Program-made: the position numbers and the translations under genes
NCBI GenBank assembly: GCA_037176885.1
Contig: JAWWNJ010000002.1
Location: 2,728,001-2,792,000 of the forward strand
Direction of reading: 5' to 3'
DNA from: Favolaschia claudopus
Taxonomy: Eukaryota; Basidiomycota; Agaricomycetes; Agaricales; Mycenaceae
DNA: 64,000 nt
Shown: positions 11,859 through 23,005 of the stretch, piece after piece
Layout: each line of letters opens with the position of its first letter
Position numbering within the stretch: the first letter of the stretch is position 1
Notes under the pieces: generated by a model
The model's database searches: none
Told to the model about the DNA's origin: nothing
Seen by the model: the letters and a program-made list of their open reading frames with translations, nothing else

Positions 11859-12338
11859 TATCCAGAGTTACCGCAAAACTGGGGCACACGACGCTGGAGG
11901 AGACTGAAGCTGTTTTAGCTATGTAGGGGACTGTCTGCGTATGTTCAGAGAGATTTTATCTCGTCACCTCACTCATCGCCTTTCACAGGCGTTTTCATTC
12001 CGTCCTCCGGAAAATACTTGCTGTCAATTCCTCATCGCATAACAATGTACGCATACTTCACTATACACATCCCATTCTATACGCTTGTAATTGTGTGCAC
12101 CCGCTGCCGCACATGTGTGAAGGAAAAATCCAGCCAGTATACTCAGATGCAGCACAAAATCCGACAAGGACCGGAAAGCGATGTACAAAGGAGGATTCTC
12201 CGGATTGCACACGCTGCTGTGGAGGGTGAAGCCGGATGAGTGTGCATAGAAAAGGATAGTGAAACAATGCGACGCACGTATGACTCGGTGTATGAGATCC
12301 GACGATTAACCATCCGACGTCGACGAGCCGAGTGAGCA
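11859..12338. other. Convergent intergenic region
   Basis: This lies between the kinase-like paralogue B (+) and the F-box gene (-). Nothing was recognised beyond the expected 3' flanks. Confidence 0.5.
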
Positions 12339-13566
12339 CTAAAACGAGGACAACTCCCGGACCTCGAGCCATGTTTTCCGCTCCTCTTGAACAGCACCAT
12401 CAGAATCGGACCTCGTCAATACACCTCCATACACTTGCAGGACTTTGACGGAGATGGCCACGCGACGCAGGGTAGGACAAGCAGTCATTATATCGCGACC
12501 CACATCAAACACGCCAGTCGACTTGGTTAGGGAGCGGTGTTTCTGACTCACACCGCCGACGTAGAAGTTGGCGACGTAGGGTAGTTGAAGCGTGAAACTA
12601 TCAAGTCTATTGAATCGCTCTAGGACAGCTTTGTGAATGCTGCTATTGTGAATTTCGAAGCCCTGATATTCAAATGAGCGAGCGAATACCATATCAAAAA
12701 AGATAGAGACAGACCTTTGTCTCAGCGAAGAGACCTAGATGTAGCAGATTCGGGAGCGTCCCAGCCACCAAACCAACAAGCGTATCGAGGACCAACTCCT
12801 GGGGCTGTTGCAGCCAATGCCGTTGCCGGGGCTGTTGCCAAAGATTGAGCGTCGTGAGGCTCGTTTCGTACTGCTTCAAAAGTAAGATATCTGCCATTGG
12901 ATATGTTTGAATGCTCTCCAGAGCCCTTCCCACCGGGAGATCCCCGATGTTGTTCGTCTTGACTGCAATTAGATTCGGAAGCAGCATCGAGTCTGGATCC
13001 AAAGCGCAAACATTGATCTTAATATCCAATATGCGGAGCTCTGTTTGGTTCCGCCAAAATTCCATGATCAACCTGTCATCGAAATAGCGGTTTACGAATT
13101 TCTTCAGTCGGAAGGAGGTTTTGTTGAGCATCGATCCTTGGAAGCAACTGTAACCATGGGTCGACTTCGGGCCTGAGACAGACAGCTCTTTGAGGTTCGT
13201 GCATTGTGCCAAAGCACGAGCGAGTTTGGTGGCAATGGATGCCTCCAAAATCGGAGGAAGGCGGAGAGCGAGTGAGTGCACGTATTCTGCGAGGTGTGCA
13301 TGCTTGGAAGCGGCATTTACCCATGATTTCAACCGGCGTAGACCGGCAGGACCTCCCTCAGACAAGTGAACGGAACGGTAGAGCAGACGCTGAGCCTGAC
13401 ATCTGAAGAAGCTGGAAACTTGACAGAGAATGAGAAGGGCGCGTTTGTCCGCCACCATTTCGCATATAATGGCACTTATTTCGGGAGGGAGTAGTACTGG
13501 TGAGCGCTGCGACGTCGCAACGACAATAGATCGAGGACGAGGCCCGACGCGAGTTCGTTTGACCAT
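12339..13566 (-). CDS. F-box protein, family member 1
   Basis: Two exons (12715-13566, 12339-12662; intron 52 nt) give 391 residues. The ATG at 13566 (MVKRTRVG) matches the MVK start of the three paralogues at 53501, 58522 and 60291. An F-box-like segment lies near residues 25-70: LPPEISAIICEMVADKRALL, then a leucine-rich helix and LLYRSVHL. It is followed by irregular leucine-rich repeat-like units (NLKELSVSG, ELRILDI, LLPNLIAVKTNNIGDLPVG, NLLHLGLF). The C-terminal exon carries the family signature ACPTLRRVAI and a terminal TWLEVRELSSF. F-box proteins usually present substrates to SCF ubiquitin ligases; the target here is unknown. The conserved intron in all four copies supports common descent. 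Confidence 0.87.
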
Positions 13567-14195
13567 TTGGGATGACAGAAGGAAGAAACCGCTGATGTCA
13601 CAGAATGTCACACCAGGTTTGTACCTGTTCATACTTACTAATACCATCTACCCTTTCTGGCTGTATTCCCCCTGGTAAACCGGATTCTTACAAACGATCT
13701 TGGCAGCATATATTGGCGTTCATAAAACGTTTCATACTTGAAGCTTTGAAAGGATTCTTCTAGGAATGTGCTTGGAATTCGCCAATATTTTCGTGTTTAA
13801 CTTGGGGAGTCAGCGGTCGGTCATGGCTCAGTGGTCGCCAGCGCACAATCAGGTCACTTCTGCTGCGCATCTGCATGAATCGATGTTTTCTGGCCTGCAA
13901 TTCTCCGGCGCAGAAGACCGTACAAACCTGGCAATATTCGTTGAATGAGAACAAGAATTTCGAACTCTTGCATTTGCCCCGCATTCCTAGTCGCTGCGTC
14001 GAGAATGTTCACGATCATCTGGGTCCCTGTTATCCAACAGTTTCTTGAACAATTGATATACACGGTGAATTTAATTGTTCATCTAAATTCATTTGATATC
14101 CATGATCACAGCGCAGCACTGTAATGTGCTGTCTCCTTCGCATATTAGTATTAGTACAAGTCCGCCTTTATATCCCACTTCGCCGATAAAAACCA
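13567..14195. other. Intergenic region
   Basis: This lies between F-box member 1 and the 3' end of PAPS reductase. No supported gene, RNA or repeat was found. Confidence 0.5.
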
Positions 14196-15134
14196 TCAAG
14201 CACAAATTGGTACCTGCGAAGAATGCAATGACGGTGACTCAGCCTTATGGAATCCAGTCAGCACAACAACTCTCAAGAAGAAGACGAAGCCACCCACAGC
14301 TTTCTCAGCACGCTCCTGCATCGCGAAGTAATTCCGATGTAACCCGCACTCGGTCTTCTCTTTCCCTGCCCACCGGCCGGCACGCTCGCCCTGCCCCTCG
14401 CCGACTTTCGACGTACTATGCCAGTCGCCCACGCTGCGGTATCCCTGGTCGAGCAGCTTGTTCTTCGGGACGTTGTATTCCGCGACGTACCACTCGACGA
14501 ATGGGAACGTCCATTCGAAGAGCGGGTTGAGTTTCAGCAAGCCGGTCTCGTCGGCCTCGAGCGGCTGGAGGGTCGCTCGGTCGGCGCCCTGGCTTTGTCG
14601 CCGACCGGTGATGACAGCTTTTACGCCGAGGTCTTGGTAGGCTCGTCGTGCAGGCTCGACCTGCAGATGGAATATCGTCGTCAGTTCAGTCTCCCTGTCT
14701 GGGGCAAGAAAAAATCCCACCTTGATCGAAAAATCATACACGTCCTCGTTCGTCTCCCACAGCCTCTGACCGAACTTCTTCTCGAAGTCCGCGACAGTCT
14801 CGCAGCCCTTCGGCTTATACACATGGATCGGGACGTCATATCGTCTCCGTACGTCTTCCACGAGCTCGTAAGTCTCTTCGAAGTGGTACAGCGTATCGAG
14901 GAAGATCAGTGGCGGGGGAGAGGATGTGATTTTTGAGAGCATGTCGATCGCGACAAGCCCTGTGAGGCCAAAGGCCGTGGTTTGGTAGAGTCCTGGTATT
15001 GACTCGACCGCCCACTTGAGAATCTCCTCAGGCGTTAGTGTACGGAGGTGGGCATTGATTGCAGCAAGATCGTCTTTTGATAGCGGCAGGTCGAGCATTT
15101 TTGTTTTAGAGGAAGAGGCTGCGGGTGCAGACAT
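14196..15134 (-). CDS. MET16: Phosphoadenylyl-sulfate (PAPS) reductase
   Basis: Reduces PAPS to sulfite with thioredoxin in assimilatory sulfate reduction, in the cytosol. Two exons (14721-15134, 14196-14660) give 292 residues. The N-terminal half has FGLTGLVAIDMLSKI and IFLDTLYHFEETYELVE, typical of the PP-loop fold. The second exon has VEPARRAYQDLG, ITGRRQSQG, LNPLFEW and the redox Cys in ECGLH at residues 242-246. The 60-nt intron 14661-14720 is a multiple of three without a stop, so the genomic frame reads straight through it. Removing it restores DFSIKVEPARRAY. The C-terminal 45 residues are not conserved and the true 3' end may differ. Confidence 0.92.
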   Translation of the reverse strand: MSAPAASSSKTKMLDLPLSKDDLAAINAHLRTLTPEEILKWAVESIPGLYQTTAFGLTGLVAIDMLSKITSSPPPLIFLDTLYHFEETYELVEDVRRRYDVPIHVYKPKGCETVADFEKKFGQRLWETNEDVYDFSIKVGFFLAPDRETELTTIFHLQVEPARRAYQDLGVKAVITGRRQSQGADRATLQPLEADETGLLKLNPLFEWTFPFVEWYVAEYNVPKNKLLDQGYRSVGDWHSTSKVGEGQGERAGRWAGKEKTECGLHRNYFAMQERAEKAVGGFVFFLRVVVLTGFHKAESPSLHSSQVPICA

Positions 15135-15978
15135 CGTTTAGCTGGTGGAAAATACTGAGAGTGGTGGGGGGAAGGTGGGGAGGAACAAAGATGCCAATCT
15201 AACCCTCTTGTGACTATATAACGACCAACCGCATAATGCATATGGCGCTTTGAAAGCGTCAGAAAATCTCGTCGCAACTATTTCGTTTGAGCACGCAATT
15301 GTTCGCCATCACTAATAGCTCAATCGGGAAAACGCACTGCCTAATTTGGATACTACGCTCGATAAGCTTGACAAAGCGCTTCTGGATTGTGATCGGGAAG
15401 CCCGTAAGAGCTAATATCGTGCAGCGTTTACCTTCATGAAGTCACCACTTTCGGAGACCTTGCGTGCTTCAGGATCTACCTGTGACGCAAAGCAACATAA
15501 TGAAGGTCGATCCGACTCCATCGAGATTCGAGAGCTCAATTACTTACCTCCACTCAAGCATGTGCTGACCATCCTGCTCATTCGCTGGCCCAGGTATAGA
15601 GAGAAGTGCGTATTCATCGGATCTATTTCGCTACGCCGCAGGAAACATCTTGAGAGGGAACGGGTGCCAGGCCTGTGCTTTTTCAGGTCCCGGGCCCGGC
15701 AGCTGACGTATTGAGCCGATAGTCTGTGGTTAACTTGAAGCAAGCGAGTAAATTCATTCAACGACTGGTTTGTACCAACACTCGTACTATAACCATTGCA
15801 GTGAAGCAGAGAAAAAAGGATGAAGAGTCGCTACGAACGAATGGGAGATAATGCGGAGATCCAAATAGGTTGCTGTGAAATACAATTGCGAATAAGATAC
15901 ACGCGTCATTACAAGTGATGGTCCCATATAAAGTATAGAAAAGAGTTCATGCCATGTCTATGTCCCATCTATCCACGT
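15135..15978. other. Intergenic region between PAPS reductase and RCF2
   Basis: Holds the promoter of the minus-strand PAPS reductase gene and the 3' flank of RCF2. Short open frames occur on both strands but none has convincing coding character. Confidence 0.5.
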
Positions 15979-16854
15979 TTAGACCGGGACGTCGGGTGCG
16001 CCCCGTCGTTGCGCTGATGCAAGACGCGCCTTCATCCGTTCTTCCTCTTGACGCTCCCGCTCGTGTTGTTCTACGACTTCCATCCACGAATGGTCTGGGG
16101 GCGGCTAAAGAACAAAACGAGGTTAGGCATGACAAGAGGATGAGAGAATCGTGACGTACGCGACTTGCAGTCTCACCCTTATTACGCGTAGTTTTGAAGC
16201 CAGCAGCGGTGAGTATAATACCGATCGTCAGTCCCTGTGCCCACATACGGGCCTGGACGATTTTTTGTGCGGGGCTTTGATATCTGAGCGACGTTAGGAC
16301 TGGATGTATATTGCCAAAGTGATGAAAACGCACTTGTTGCGATTGATTATGACACCAGAAGCGATAAGACTCATTGCCCATCCGCCAATGATAAGAGAAT
16401 ATTCGTGTCTTGAAGCCCAGTCCGCGATCTTGTCGCCAGCAGACATGCTTTCCCATTTAGACAATTCCTGCTGCTCTTGTACTTGAAGTAGTCGTGCGCC
16501 CTCGCCCTCCCTGCGTTTACCGTCAACACCGGAGTGAGATACAACACAGCGAGTCAACGAACCATTGAGATTTGTCGTATTCCAGGCCGCGACGTTCTGC
16601 CTGAATGGAAAGTGTTGGTGCGGCGATGATTAGAACGCTGAGAAGCTTGAGGGAAGGCGGGAAGTTTCTGTAGTACGCCCATCTCCGCTGAGCGTAAAAG
16701 GAGCCTAATGTTGCGGCTATACCGCCAGCGACGAGTCCTTCCAAAGCGCCGCGTCGTGAAGCAGCGGCATGGGCTGCAATTTGTTCGTCAGTCGCAAGCT
16801 GCTAAGAGTGTCAATTCACGGCGAAGATAAGAGCGAAATTTGAATGACCTTCAT
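15979..16854 (-). CDS. RCF2: Respiratory supercomplex factor 2-like HIG1-domain protein
   Basis: A mitochondrial inner-membrane protein that associates with cytochrome c oxidase and respiratory supercomplexes. Five exons (16849-16854, 16563-16801, 16334-16510, 16160-16283, 15979-16104) join in phase to 223 residues, close to yeast Rcf2 (224). The first coding exon is only ATG-AAG. The N-terminal half reads TDEQIAAHAAASRRGALEGL with hydrophobic segments around 20-35 and 50-65. The HIG1 domain in exons 3-4 has two membrane helices (SLIIGGWAMSLIASGVII and ARMWAQGLTIGIILTAAGF). The tail HSWMEVVEQHERERQEEERM is charged and helical. For the last intron I preferred the GTACGT donor at 16159 because it gives this charged tail. 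A donor 17 bases upstream would give an unrelated frame. Confidence 0.87.
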
Positions 16855-17161
16855 AGTGTGTTGCAAACTCGAGGGTAGGTGTAAGGTAGATAATCGGACG
16901 GCCCAGAGCCTGCTCTTTTTATTTCGTCCCAATTGGCGCGGAACAAATCTCTGCCGCGAACAGCCGATGCAGAAGATGACGGAACCTAATCACGTGATAC
17001 ATGGATCCCGCCTCCTCCCGTTCAGCTCCGAACTTCCCCAGATCTGGACCACGGGAGACTCAAGAGAAGGCGATTCCTGAATTTAATTATCATGGTTTTC
17101 GCTCAGGAACAAGCTGAAACTCTGCTTATCTGCCGCAAATTTCTGCGAACCCGCGACATCA
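16855..17161. other. Promoter side of RCF2 up to the transposon insertion
   Basis: Five-prime flank of RCF2. The last 8 bases (17154-17161, CGACATCA) are the left target-site duplication of the KDZ element. Nothing else was seen. Confidence 0.6.
17154..17161. repeat. Target-site duplication, left copy (8 bp)
   Basis: CGACATCA directly abuts the left terminal inverted repeat and is repeated exactly at 28961-28968 after the right one. Eight-base duplications are reported for Zisupton/KDZ-type transposons. Confidence 0.9.
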
Positions 17162-17268
17162 CACCTAAGGCACCTAGGTTTTGCTTACCTAAAGCCCCTC
17201 GGAGAAGGGTTAAAGCATACAGTAGAACCCCTCTCTAAGAGCGGGCCTACGTAGGAGGCAGATTACGA
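17162..17268 (+). repeat. KDZ left terminal inverted repeat
   Basis: Begins CACCTAAGGCACCTAGGTTT and matches the reverse complement of 28854-28960 with four mismatches over 107 bp. Weaker similarity continues to about 17324. It contains the palindrome CCTACGTAGG (17246-17255). Confidence 0.93.
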
Positions 17269-17330
17269 AATGGAAGGTGAGCCGAACACGATCAATTCTA
17301 AATTCGGTTGCTAACGCGTGACCTCCGTGG

Positions 17331-17353
17331 GCGCCTTCGTTTGCCGAAGGCGC
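17331..17353. repeat. Hairpin just inside the left inverted repeat
   Basis: A 9-bp perfect stem (GCGCCTTCG with CGAAGGCGC) surrounds a 5-nt loop. It lies between the left terminal repeat and the 3' end of the accessory gene. Its role is unknown. Confidence 0.6.
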
Positions 17354-17688
17354 TACGTTTCCTCGCGTATTCACACTCATACAGGCCAAGAACAACATCA
17401 GATTCAAAACCTATGTACAAGAGGAGTATTTACAATGTACAGGAGGGCTATATATGATCAAGAAATACAAGAAAGATGTCTACAAATTGGGCTACAGTAT
17501 GAACAAATCAGATGCTAAAACATGAGAACAATATACAACACGGCGGGGCATGAGAGGGGGGGGGGGCACAATACAGCTGGCAAAAGTGTCTGCGCAGACA
17601 CATCAGTCCGAGAAAGCGATATACAAAAAATTGTTCATGCGTGCGGAGCCTCCGTCGGAGCCTCCGCGACAACTCCAAATCATCCAAA
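17354..17688. other. Non-coding left interior of the KDZ element
   Basis: This is the 3' flank of the accessory gene, with an 11-base G run near 17556-17566 and the first GCCTCCG motifs (about 17648-17668). No gene was recognised. Confidence 0.55.
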
Positions 17689-20600
17689 TCATCCCTGCCG
17701 CCCGTGCTGCTCTGCGAAACGTTCGAGGCGGCCTTGCATCGATTCCTGCAGTTGCATGAGGGATTGAAGCTGCGCCTGCATCATCTGGTAGGAGGCCACA
17801 TCAACGACCATTGTCTGCGCCGCCGGCGCCCCAGTGGTTGGCGCGAGGCCTTGGAGGAAGGATGGTGCAGGCGCAGGGGGAAGGGCAGGGGTGGGCGCAA
17901 TGGGTGCAGATGGGGCTGGGGACAGGCCGTCGACGAGGACATGTGCCCCACTTTGAGGCTGCGCGAAAACCGTGCCGATGGGGACCGCCGTTCCATCAGT
18001 AGAATACATGATTCCCTCGCGGCGCGTGTTAGGGGGTGGAGAAGGGTAGGAATAGGGTGGAATCACCGGCTCAGGCTCATCTGGATCGACAGGCGGTTTA
18101 CCAACTCGCGTCCTCGACCTCGTTGACCTCGTTGATTTTGGGGGCGGCCGTCTCGAATCGCCGATTGGGTATTCGTCTGCTGGCCATCCTTCGGGCGGGG
18201 GAATGTTCGCCATCGCTGCACGCCGTGCAGCCACCTTCTCGCGGTCGTTGGCGGGTCTATCGGCAAAGCTGACGTGCTTTTCCGGAGCCTTCGCGGCGGC
18301 CGTCGGCGGCGCCCTCCTTCCCCCACCCTGCTGGACCACAGGCGGCGCTGAGACGGGCCCGTCCGCGCGTGTCTTGTGTCTCTTGACCGGCGGCTGCGCG
18401 TTGTCGGTGTCAGACGCGAAGTAGTAGTCGGAGGGTGGGGAGGGGGCAGGGGGAGCAGGCGGCGTCCGCCCCCGTTTGGTGTCCTTGGATTTGGAGGCGC
18501 GCGGGGTTGGCTCGACGTACTCGGTGTCGTCGTCGACCGTCTTGCGCTTGCCGGGGGTCTTCGCCGTCAGCGGGGTGTCGTCCTCGGTGTCCTGGCTCTC
18601 AACGTCGACATCAACCACCTCAACCACCTTCCCCTTTGCCTTTTGCTTCATCTCTGCCTTCATCTCCGCCGTCAACGCCTTGGGGCGTGGTCGTGAAGTG
18701 GAGCGCGACGGCCTCGCGGACGTGGAGGCCTCCGCCGGAGGCTGCGTCGGAGCCTCCGTCGGAGGCTGCGGAGCCTTCGTGGCGGCCTTCGTCGGTGCCT
18801 TCGTCGGTGCCTTCTTCGTACGCTTCGTCGGCTGCGTCACCTCCACAACCTCGTCCCCCTCCTCATCCTCCTTGGCATCCTTCCTGCTCGTCGTAGCGCG
18901 CTTTTGGAAGAGGGCGGCGCCAACAGCGGGGCTCCCTCCATGCGCGAGGTCGATGGAGGCGGTATAAAAGTCGCCGTTCTGGTGGACACAGCGCACCCGC
19001 TTGCCACCGCAGTTGTTCCAATACAGTTCCACAGCCTCTGGAGGTCCGGGGGGAGGGGGCGAATTGTAATCGTGCGAGATTATGACAAAATCGTCTAACG
19101 AGAGTCGTTAGAAAAATAGCGGAATGGTAAAAAGAAATCCAGCTTACCTCCTGTTGCCGATGGAACATGCTCTTCAACACGCATACCGTGCGCCGGGTTC
19201 CGTTCGTACTCCCGCAGCGCGAGGTTGAAGTAGGCCATGTGGGTCATACGCCAAGACCCCGTGGCCTGGGTCCTGCCCTTCTCAGTCTCCCCAGGAAACA
19301 TGAGATTGTTGGGATAGCCGACGAGGCGGACGCCGTTCTTCTTGAGGATCCGGTGAAGGGGGAGCCAGGAGAACTCCGCAGGCTTCTCCTTGCGGAAGAC
19401 GTCGTACCCTAGCTCCGCAACGCTCATGGCGCTCCAGCGGGTTCGGAGCCAGGCGTGGTCCTCCTTTTCGACGGGAAATGTGTCGATGATGTTGTAGAAG
19501 GTGGTGTCCTGCCAGTTCATGTGCTCTGCACGCAGCCCGTCCTTCCTCTTCCTTCTCGTGCCCCCGGTGCCCTCCGTCTTTACGGTGATGGTGGAGGTGG
19601 AAGCGGAGGCGTTGGGGACAGTTGTGGAGGTGGAGGCGGTAGGTGCGTGCGAGGAGGCCGTTGCGGGGGTGACAGAGGCGGTGGCGGAGGCCGCGGAGGC
19701 TCCGGCGGAGGCTCCGGATCCTGTCGCTGGCACAAAGGCTGGGGTGGGAGGCGCTGGGCCTGGATCAAGGACGGTTCCTCCGGATAAATTGTCCTTCATC
19801 CGCGAATTGCTGAAGGTCAATTAGCATACACAATAGGCAAAAGAAAAGAAAAATGAACTCACTATGCGCAAGTTTTGGCTACGCCGAGCAGATGAGAAGC
19901 TGAATATGGTCGGCCAGTCGTTGGGTCCTTGAAGGCCTCGGCGAACTGCGAAGAATATGAGTACTGAGAAAACAAGAGGCATTGGAAATACATACCGATG
20001 TGTTGAGGCCCGGGGTAGCGATGATTCTACCGAGCTCCATGTCTTCGCTGACAACCGATCCCACAAAGAAAATTATCGCGTCTTGTTTTTTGTCGCCGAA
20101 GGTTTCCAGCTATGAAAGAGTAAGTAAACAAAATGAAAATAGAAGAGAGGGTAGGCGACATACCGTCTCGGTGAACTCCTGACACTGCTTCTCAAAAGCA
20201 CGCTGCCTATTTATCAAGGTCTCACCCTTCTCGCAGAACATCTTCTCGTCGTATGTCTGCAAGATGAGCTTCGCCTTTTCATCCCCCCACAGCCCCTTGA
20301 ACTTGTTGAACATGGCGAGGCGCTCAGGCCGTCCGAGGGTGGGTATCTTGTCTATAGCCGGCCGCCAGCCGGGCGGCGCAATCCGTCGATATTCATTGAC
20401 AATGTTTTCGGGGTCGGTCGCGAAAGTTTGGTAGGTGTTCCACGGGTTGAAGCCTCCGGCGGTGTGACTGCCCAAGGCCTTCATGAAACGCTCGGCGGGG
20501 ATCCCACTCTGCTGCGCGTACATCTTCGACATCTCCTGCACGTCCTGGATGAACGCCTTGCGCCACCCCACCGAGCTTTTCGATGGGCGCCCACCAGGGT

Positions 20601-22065
20601 CGATGGCAGATTTGCCATCGACTTCCCCGTCGCCTCCACCTCCGCCTTCGCTCACCTCATCCCCATGCCCCTCCACATCCATCCCACCGTCTGTCGCCGT
20701 CGCCGTCTCCACCTCCTCATCCTCCATCTCGACGTCTTCGTTGTCAATGGCCGACAACGAGAGAGGAGTATCTGCACGCTCTACCACGGAGGTAGAGCGA
20801 GTCTCATCGTTGTCGCCGACTGTTGAGGCAGCATCTTCGTTGTGCTGCGGGGCTGTCATCTCGACGTCGACGCCGTCGTCGAAGAGCGCCGCTGGATCAG
20901 ATGGTTGAGGTGCCGACGAGGGCGGGAAGGGCTGCTCAAGAGAACGCTCGAGTTCGTCGAAGGCGTTGGCCCCCATATAGCCTTCGGGTGGCGGGGGAAG
21001 GTCGTGTTTTTGCCAGTAGTTGTAGTGGGTTGGTGGTGGTGGGAGAAGAGAACGATCGGGAGTTGGTGGACATGATCGCTGGCGCGGAGCCCGAGGCGGA
21101 GGCGGAGACGGAGGCCGAGTGGTAGGAGACGGAGGCCGAGGCGGAGACGAAGGCCGAGTCGGAGGCGCAGGTTCAGGCCCAGATGGAGGTACGGACACCG
21201 CCCGCAGTGGAGCCGGCACAGGACGAAGGAGGGCCGCTGCTCGCGCGCCATCCAAGGGGGTGCGAGCACGCTGGGGAGGGGTATTTGAACGCTGCGGGGG
21301 TGGTGTTGCACGCAATCTCTCTGTGTGCATGCGAGCGAGATCGAGGCGGGGAAGCGGGTCGTTGGGACGAGCAGGCGCGGGGGCGGGAGCAGGCGCGGGC
21401 GCTACGGCAGGTGCACCGACAGGCTTCGACGATTCAGCACGCAACTCATGGAGCGCGGCTGTCTCGGCGGTGCTGCGCGCACTCGGCTTGATGTCGCGAC
21501 GCAAACGACTGGTTGGCTGGAGGTGGGCGGGAAGCGGTGAGGCCTCTCGGCGCTTGTAGCCTCCGCCAAGCTGGACCTCCTCGGCGCGTGGAGGGAGAGG
21601 GTAGGGGGAGTGGATCACGTTGGCCGGAAGAGGTGTCTTCCGTTCTGGAGGGCGTACCGGAGACGATTGAAGTTCGTCCTCCTCCTCCTCCTCCTCATCG
21701 TCAACGTGCGCTTGTCTTCTTGGGCGCATGTCTCCGAATGACTCTTCTTCGAAGTCGTCGCTGTCATTGGCCCCCGGGTCGGCGTCCACTTCGTTGGCGT
21801 CCTCTTCTGGGACCTCGTCGTTGTCAGGATTCGGGAACACAAGATTTGAAATGGGGGGAACAAGATTCGAGATTGGGGGAACAAGATTGGAATCAGGGTG
21901 CTCTGGGGATTGGAGGCCAGGTAGGCCCCGGAAGAAGTCGTGGCTGTAGGCTGACAAGTCTTCTTCAAGGGGATATTCCTCGAAGCTGGAATTGGGGGGA
22001 GGGGTGGACGTCTGGAGAGACGTGTTGAGTGATGTCAAATCAGAAAGATCGCCGCTGGTGTCCAT
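17689..22065 (-). CDS. KDZ-element accessory protein of unknown function (1388 aa)
   Basis: Five exons (20164-22065, 19996-20109, 19863-19945, 19148-19809, 17689-19094) join in phase from ATG 22065. The first ~490 residues are acidic and Pro/Ser/Glu-rich, likely disordered. A globular block follows at about 498-700 (GWRKAFIQDVQEMSKMYAQQ, GGFNPWNTYQTFATDPENI, AIIFFVGSVVSEDMELGRI). After an Ala/Ser/Thr-rich linker and a basic RRKRKDG comes a second block at about 797-920 (NWQDTTFYNIIDTFPVEKED, GVRLVGYPNNLMFPGE, MTHMAYFNLALREYE). The C-terminal ~440 residues are Lys/Pro/Ala/Thr-rich with repeated KAPT units. I recognise no catalytic motif and no TET/JBP signature. Being inside the inverted repeats with the transposase suggests a role in transposition or DNA targeting; this is inference. 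Confidence 0.82.
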
Positions 22066-23005
22066 CTTGATGAAACGAGCCAAGTACACTGTGATAATGA
22101 AGGTTAGATCCCGGCAAGCCATAGTTGTGATATAAATGTACCAAGAGTAAGAAAACACTTTCGGACGCGTAGATAACGCGTTTTTTGATAGAGCAGGTGA
22201 AGAGACGGAGGCTCTGCTCAAGAATATGTTAGTTGAGAGTTATAAACATGATATAGGACTTACGAAGACCCGAGACGTGTACTTTTGAGACGCGTAGATG
22301 ACGCGATTGGTGGCTTTTGAGATGCGTGTGTGAACGCTTTTGGGATGCGTGCGATCACGCTTTTGCGACGCGTTTTGCGACGTGTTTCGAGGAGGGTGGA
22401 AGCTGAAGGGAAACGGCCTTCAGGATGAGGTGAGAATGAGATGGCAGGGAATAGCTTACAGCGCGAGATTGAGAGAATATTTGTGAAAAAGTGTCGGCGT
22501 GTTGACAGAGAAGGGCTGAGATGGGCAGTGTTATAGTGGGAGGATAAACTCCTGCTATATTTGTTGTACCGTAGAAAGTCGGCAGCGAGGTAGAGATAGA
22601 GGCAGGCAGATATCGAGGAGAGGTGGGAAGAAAAAAAAGAGGCTCCGTCACAGGCTCCGTGACGCCTCCGTGACATCCGCCGCATCTTCGCCGCAGCCTC
22701 CGCCTCTTTCTTCGCTGCCTACCTCGACACCGTTAGACGTAAAACCCCGCGCTTCTCGCCTTGGGTTACCTCAAATACTGGCCAATGGGACGAAATATAA
22801 CCGTCAGCCCACAGTATTTGTTTTCTATCTCGCCTATATTCCCGACACTTGGTTGTCTTGTACCTCGGAAATCTCTTCGCATGGCAGCCCGCATGCCCCC
22901 GAATTTTCCCCACTTTTTTCTGGCAGTTTTGAAATCGGTGCACGAAACTGTGTTGAATCCAAGTAAGTTCTCATTAGCTTCCTTACTCCTACCACCATCT
23001 TGTTA
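22066..23005. promoter_or_regulatory. Divergent promoter region of two KDZ-element genes
   Basis: About 940 bp between the start codons of the accessory gene (-) and the small basic gene (+). It holds the 23-bp ACGCGT-type repeats and several GCCTCCG motifs near 22640-22700. A possible 5'-UTR intron of the accessory gene lies near 22090-22145. Open frames here have no coding character I can support. Confidence 0.5.
22282..22383. repeat. Array of ~23-bp ACGCGT-type imperfect repeats
   Basis: Units beginning CTTTTG with a core like GACGCGT or GATGCGT start at 22282, 22314, 22337 and 22360; the last three are spaced exactly 23 bp. A related sequence, GACGCGTAGATAACGCG, lies near 22164. They lie 100-320 bp upstream of the accessory gene's ATG. 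Confidence 0.7.

Noticed and set aside
17689..22065. TET/JBP dioxygenase as the KDZ cargo
   Set aside because: No HxD...H iron-binding pattern with the expected surroundings was found in the accessory protein.
22260..22685. Minus-strand open frame upstream of the KDZ accessory gene
   Set aside because: It consists of repeat-derived and promoter-like sequence and its predicted protein has no coding character.
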